Below are positions 13,764-16,075 of a stretch of DNA of 16,075 nucleotides, in pieces. The position numbers were made by a program, and so were the translations under genes. Under the pieces are notes generated by a model that was given only the letters and a program-made list of their open reading frames with translations, made no database searches and had not been told where the DNA came from. How positions within the stretch are numbered: the stretch's first letter is position 1; every line of letters starts with the position of its first letter. This DNA is from DAOUEG01 sp964589285 (GTDB lineage Bacteria; Chloroflexota; Dehalococcoidia; Dehalococcoidales; RBG-16-60-22), in contig CAZPSP010000050.1 of assembly GCA_964589285.1 (NCBI GenBank), positions 1-16,075 of the forward strand, given 5' to 3'.

Positions 13764-15023
13764 ATGAACGCGAAAAACATCCAGAAAAGAGCCGATGAAG
13801 CCGGCGGAAATAACGGCGGCACACCCTCCGCAACTCCGCCCAAACCACAACGTTCGTTCTTCCTGACAGCCCTGCCGTTTTTCATTCTGGCCCACGCCAC
13901 GCACCACTTGCTGACGGCGCTGCCCCAGTCACTACAGCCGTTCATCCAGGACTATTTCGGACTGAGCAAAGCCCAACTTGGCGGTGTTACCTCGGCTTTC
14001 GCCCTTTCCAGCGGGGCCGCCCAATTACCGGCGGGGTGGCTGGCGGACCGCGCCGGTCCTACCTGGCTTATCACAGTTGGTATCGTCGGTGTCGGTATCG
14101 GCGGTCTTCTGGTTGGTTTTTCCAATTCGTACATCATGCTGTTGGTCACGCTGGTTATCATGGGCCTTATGGCCGGGGGATATCACCCGGCATCTACGCC
14201 GCTGATCTCGCTGTCTGTTCCGCCCAATCAGCGAGGAAGGGCGCTCGGCCTGCACCTCATCGGCGGTAATTCGAGCTTCTTCCTGGCCCCGCTTATTGCC
14301 GCTGGTATCGCCTCCGCCTGGGGATGGAAGGGGGCCTACCTTACCATGGCCGTCCCGACCATTATTCTTGGGACGGGCTTCTTTTTCTATCTGAACAAAC
14401 GGTACGGTAAAGCCCACGTCGAAGCCATGAAAAGAAGGCAGATGGAAGAGCGTCCGCCTCAAAAAGGCTACATGCGGCGGCTCGTTTCATTCCTTATCAT
14501 GATGGTCATCGGCGGCGGCGCGGGAGCCACGGTCAATGCGTTCCTCTCTGTGTATATCAAGGAAGAACTCGGCGCTTCCAATGAAGTATCGACCATGGCC
14601 CTTTCCATTATCTTCTCTTCGGGATTGTGGGCCGGGCCGGTCGGCGGCTGGATTTCAGACCGTATCGGCAGCGTCAAGGTCATCATCGTTACCGGCATCG
14701 TCGGCGGCCTGCTGATCTTCGCTCTGAACTCTGTCACCCTCGGCTGGGGCTTATGGATAACTCTCTGGGCCATGGGGTTCATCCAGGCCATCCGCTTCCC
14801 GGTAACGGAAGTCTTCATCATGAACCAGTCCACAGCCAAGAACCGTTCTCTGGTCTACGGAATATATTACTCGACGATGCAGTATACCGGCGCCATTTTT
14901 GCGCCGATCATGGGCGGTTTCATCGACAGGCTTGGTTATCCCACCATGTTCAACTTCGCGGCCTGGACGGTGACCGCGGTGGCGGTCGTGACCTCTATCT
15001 TCATCTGGGACGCTAAAGACTAG
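13764..15023 (+). CDS. MFS transporter, second of a tandem pair, 419 aa
   Basis: A 12-helix major facilitator very similar to its upstream neighbour: AGWLADRAGPT and GGWISDRIGSVK at the two signature loops, GGYHPASTPLIS in the first half and GIYYSTMQYTGAIF near the end are shared or nearly so. I start it at ATG 13764, where the N-terminus (MNAK) matches that of the first copy (MNMK). An ATG at 13728 is in frame but lies inside the leader inverted repeat. The N-terminal 30 residues are longer and more polar than usual. The pair arose by duplication that included the promoter, so both may answer to one signal while carrying different substrates. Confidence 0.88.
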   Translation: MNAKNIQKRADEAGGNNGGTPSATPPKPQRSFFLTALPFFILAHATHHLLTALPQSLQPFIQDYFGLSKAQLGGVTSAFALSSGAAQLPAGWLADRAGPTWLITVGIVGVGIGGLLVGFSNSYIMLLVTLVIMGLMAGGYHPASTPLISLSVPPNQRGRALGLHLIGGNSSFFLAPLIAAGIASAWGWKGAYLTMAVPTIILGTGFFFYLNKRYGKAHVEAMKRRQMEERPPQKGYMRRLVSFLIMMVIGGGAGATVNAFLSVYIKEELGASNEVSTMALSIIFSSGLWAGPVGGWISDRIGSVKVIIVTGIVGGLLIFALNSVTLGWGLWITLWAMGFIQAIRFPVTEVFIMNQSTAKNRSLVYGIYYSTMQYTGAIFAPIMGGFIDRLGYPTMFNFAAWTVTAVAVVTSIFIWDAKD

Positions 15024-15048
15024 CGAGGGAAGCGAGCCTGTCGGAGGG

Positions 15049-15084
15049 CGGGCCGATAGTTGGCAGGGATTATCGATCGGCCCG
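15049..15084. terminator. Hairpin between convergent genes
   Basis: CGGGCCGAT (15049-15057) pairs with ATCGGCCCG (15076-15084) across 18 nt. There is no T run, so it is a weak or factor-assisted terminator between the second MFS gene and the nuclease gene. Confidence 0.45.
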
Positions 15085-15095
15085 GTTGCTAACGG

Positions 15096-16075
15096 CTATT
15101 CTTCTATCAGCCGCCGGCCATGTTCAAGGATCTCTTCCCGGCGTTCCGGGGACATTTCCTGGGTCTCCAGCCATGCCTGAAGTGAAGCCAGCGGCGGCAT
15201 TTCACCCGCCGTCTCCACCCCGTTCAACGTCCGGGTGCGGACGGTGCGCTGGCGGTCCAGGGTAATGGAGAGATAATCGGCGTCCTTCAGTGCCTCCCGG
15301 ATGTCCGTGTCTCGCAGTTGCTTTTCCTGAGAGGCTGGGAGCTTGATATTCAGCCGCACGACGGCGTCTCTGGACTGCTCTTGCTGCGATGAGATGGTGT
15401 TGAGGATGGTCGTAGTTGGATCGAGTTCTTCCCCGGTCAGTTCCACGTTCAAGGTGCGGAATTTCCGGGCGTGAACGGCATGGAAATGGTATGACGTGGA
15501 ACGCTTGCCGGTTTCATCGGCGGTAATGGTTACTTCGTAGAAACCCTTGTCGTCGTCTTCCTCCCCGAAGTCTACCCGCTCCAGGCTGCCGGAGTAGACG
15601 ACCGGCGGGTCCTCGTTCAAGACCTGCTGTTTGTGGATGTGGCCGAGCGCCACGTAGTCGAAAGCAGGGTTCTTGACGGAACTGAGCAGCAGGACGTGCT
15701 CCTGCCCGATGGACATCATCGTCTCCGAGCCTGCCTTTGCCGTTGAGATGGAAACGTGTCCGGCGAGGACGGCCGGAACAGAGGGATCGAGCTTTTTCAC
15801 CTGGTCTTCGATGATGCCCGTCAGCACGTCCTGGAGCTTTTTATTAACTTCTTCCAGGGGAAGGTTGCGGGCATCGTCACGGCTGAGGAGTGTGCTGCGC
15901 CGCAGCCACGGCAGAGCGACTATCTGGATATCGCCGGACTTCGTGGTTATGCGGTACGTTCCCGGCTTGTTGGCCACGGTGACGTTCTTCACCGCCAGGG
16001 TATCGAATATCTCGGTGGCAGTCGCCCGCCCGACGGCGTTCGGCATATCGTGGTTGCCGGTCAGTATGAATACGG
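15096..16075 (-). CDS. sbcD: SbcD/Mre11-type DNA exonuclease subunit, N-terminus beyond the window
   Basis: A metallophosphoesterase nuclease that, with the SbcC ATPase, trims hairpins and blocked DNA ends. The frame is open to the right edge: VFILTGNHDMPNAVGRA supplies the GNHD metal motif just inside the window, AGHVSI the next metal-binding His, and ALGHIHKQQ the final GHxH. The C-terminal part after PPVVYSGSLERVDFGEEDDDKGF is the usual SbcD capping region. The 326 visible residues would be about 400 in the whole protein, so the first 80 or so, with the DxH and GD motifs, lie outside. Downstream, where sbcC often follows, a convergent transporter gene lies instead. Confidence 0.92.
   Translation of the reverse strand, partial: VFILTGNHDMPNAVGRATATEIFDTLAVKNVTVANKPGTYRITTKSGDIQIVALPWLRRSTLLSRDDARNLPLEEVNKKLQDVLTGIIEDQVKKLDPSVPAVLAGHVSISTAKAGSETMMSIGQEHVLLLSSVKNPAFDYVALGHIHKQQVLNEDPPVVYSGSLERVDFGEEDDDKGFYEVTITADETGKRSTSYHFHAVHARKFRTLNVELTGEELDPTTTILNTISSQQEQSRDAVVRLNIKLPASQEKQLRDTDIREALKDADYLSITLDRQRTVRTRTLNGVETAGEMPPLASLQAWLETQEMSPERREEILEHGRRLIEE

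Noticed and set aside
1..16075. CRISPR array, insertion sequence or replication origin
   Set aside because: No regularly spaced repeats, transposase gene, paired terminal repeats or cluster of DnaA-like boxes was seen.

Overview
The window looks like chromosomal DNA from a strict anaerobe, most likely an uncultured Chloroflexota of the Dehalococcoidia type. This placement is inferred from gene content: a transhydroxylase-like molybdoenzyme, a monocluster ferredoxin, a DGC-type zinc protein, a desulforedoxin-like/DUF2795 fusion and TGA codons that appear to encode selenocysteine. No ribosomal marker confirms it. The first 47 bases are not biological. They are the end of an Illumina P5 adapter with an i5 index, so the left edge is an untrimmed contig end and the first gene is cut there.

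Layout. 48-1837 (-): pyrogallol transhydroxylase-like molybdopterin protein, C-terminus missing. 1838-2272: divergent control region with a 14-bp palindrome and a possible multibranched RNA. 2273-2494 (+): small ferredoxin. 2495-3237: non-coding DNA and a broken GH18-like glycosidase on the minus strand. 3228-5949 (+): a six-gene ArsR-controlled metal(loid) operon. 5950-6350: decayed gene fragments. 6502-6573: tRNA-Thr(CGT). 6811-9150 (+): large secreted lipoprotein. 9249-9659 (-): cupin. 9820-10218 (+): desulforedoxin-like/DUF2795 fusion. 10272-10487 (-): one-helix membrane protein. 10639-12028 (-): small protein, PadR regulator and GyrI-like protein. 12248-15023 (+): two tandem MFS transporters with matching promoters. 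15096 to the right edge (-): SbcD nuclease, N-terminus cut by the window.

The most interesting part is the ArsR operon. ArsR (Cys-x-Cys sensor), a COG0701/ArsP-like permease with a Cys-Ser-Cys motif and a CxxC thioredoxin-like protein are followed by two tandem paralogous genes. A conventional gene caller would start both at internal GTG codons. Extended upstream in the same frame, each reads through TGA-x-TGA at codons 22 and 24. The two copies then align without gaps from their ATG: same 21-codon leader, same UxU spacing, same Ala-Gly-Gly after it, and a shared Cys54. A matching 40-nt stem-loop starts at the second TGA of each copy, where a bacterial SECIS would lie. I read these as two UxU selenoproteins, probably soft-metal or redox partners of the permease. 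I know of no description of this arrangement. A sixth gene, a DGC-domain remnant, also has an in-frame TGA just after Cys-Cys but is broken.

The operon sits between a truncated glycosidase and a run of gene fragments ending at a tRNA gene, which suggests a region of repeated insertion and loss. The right half is intact chromosomal housekeeping, regulatory and transport genes.
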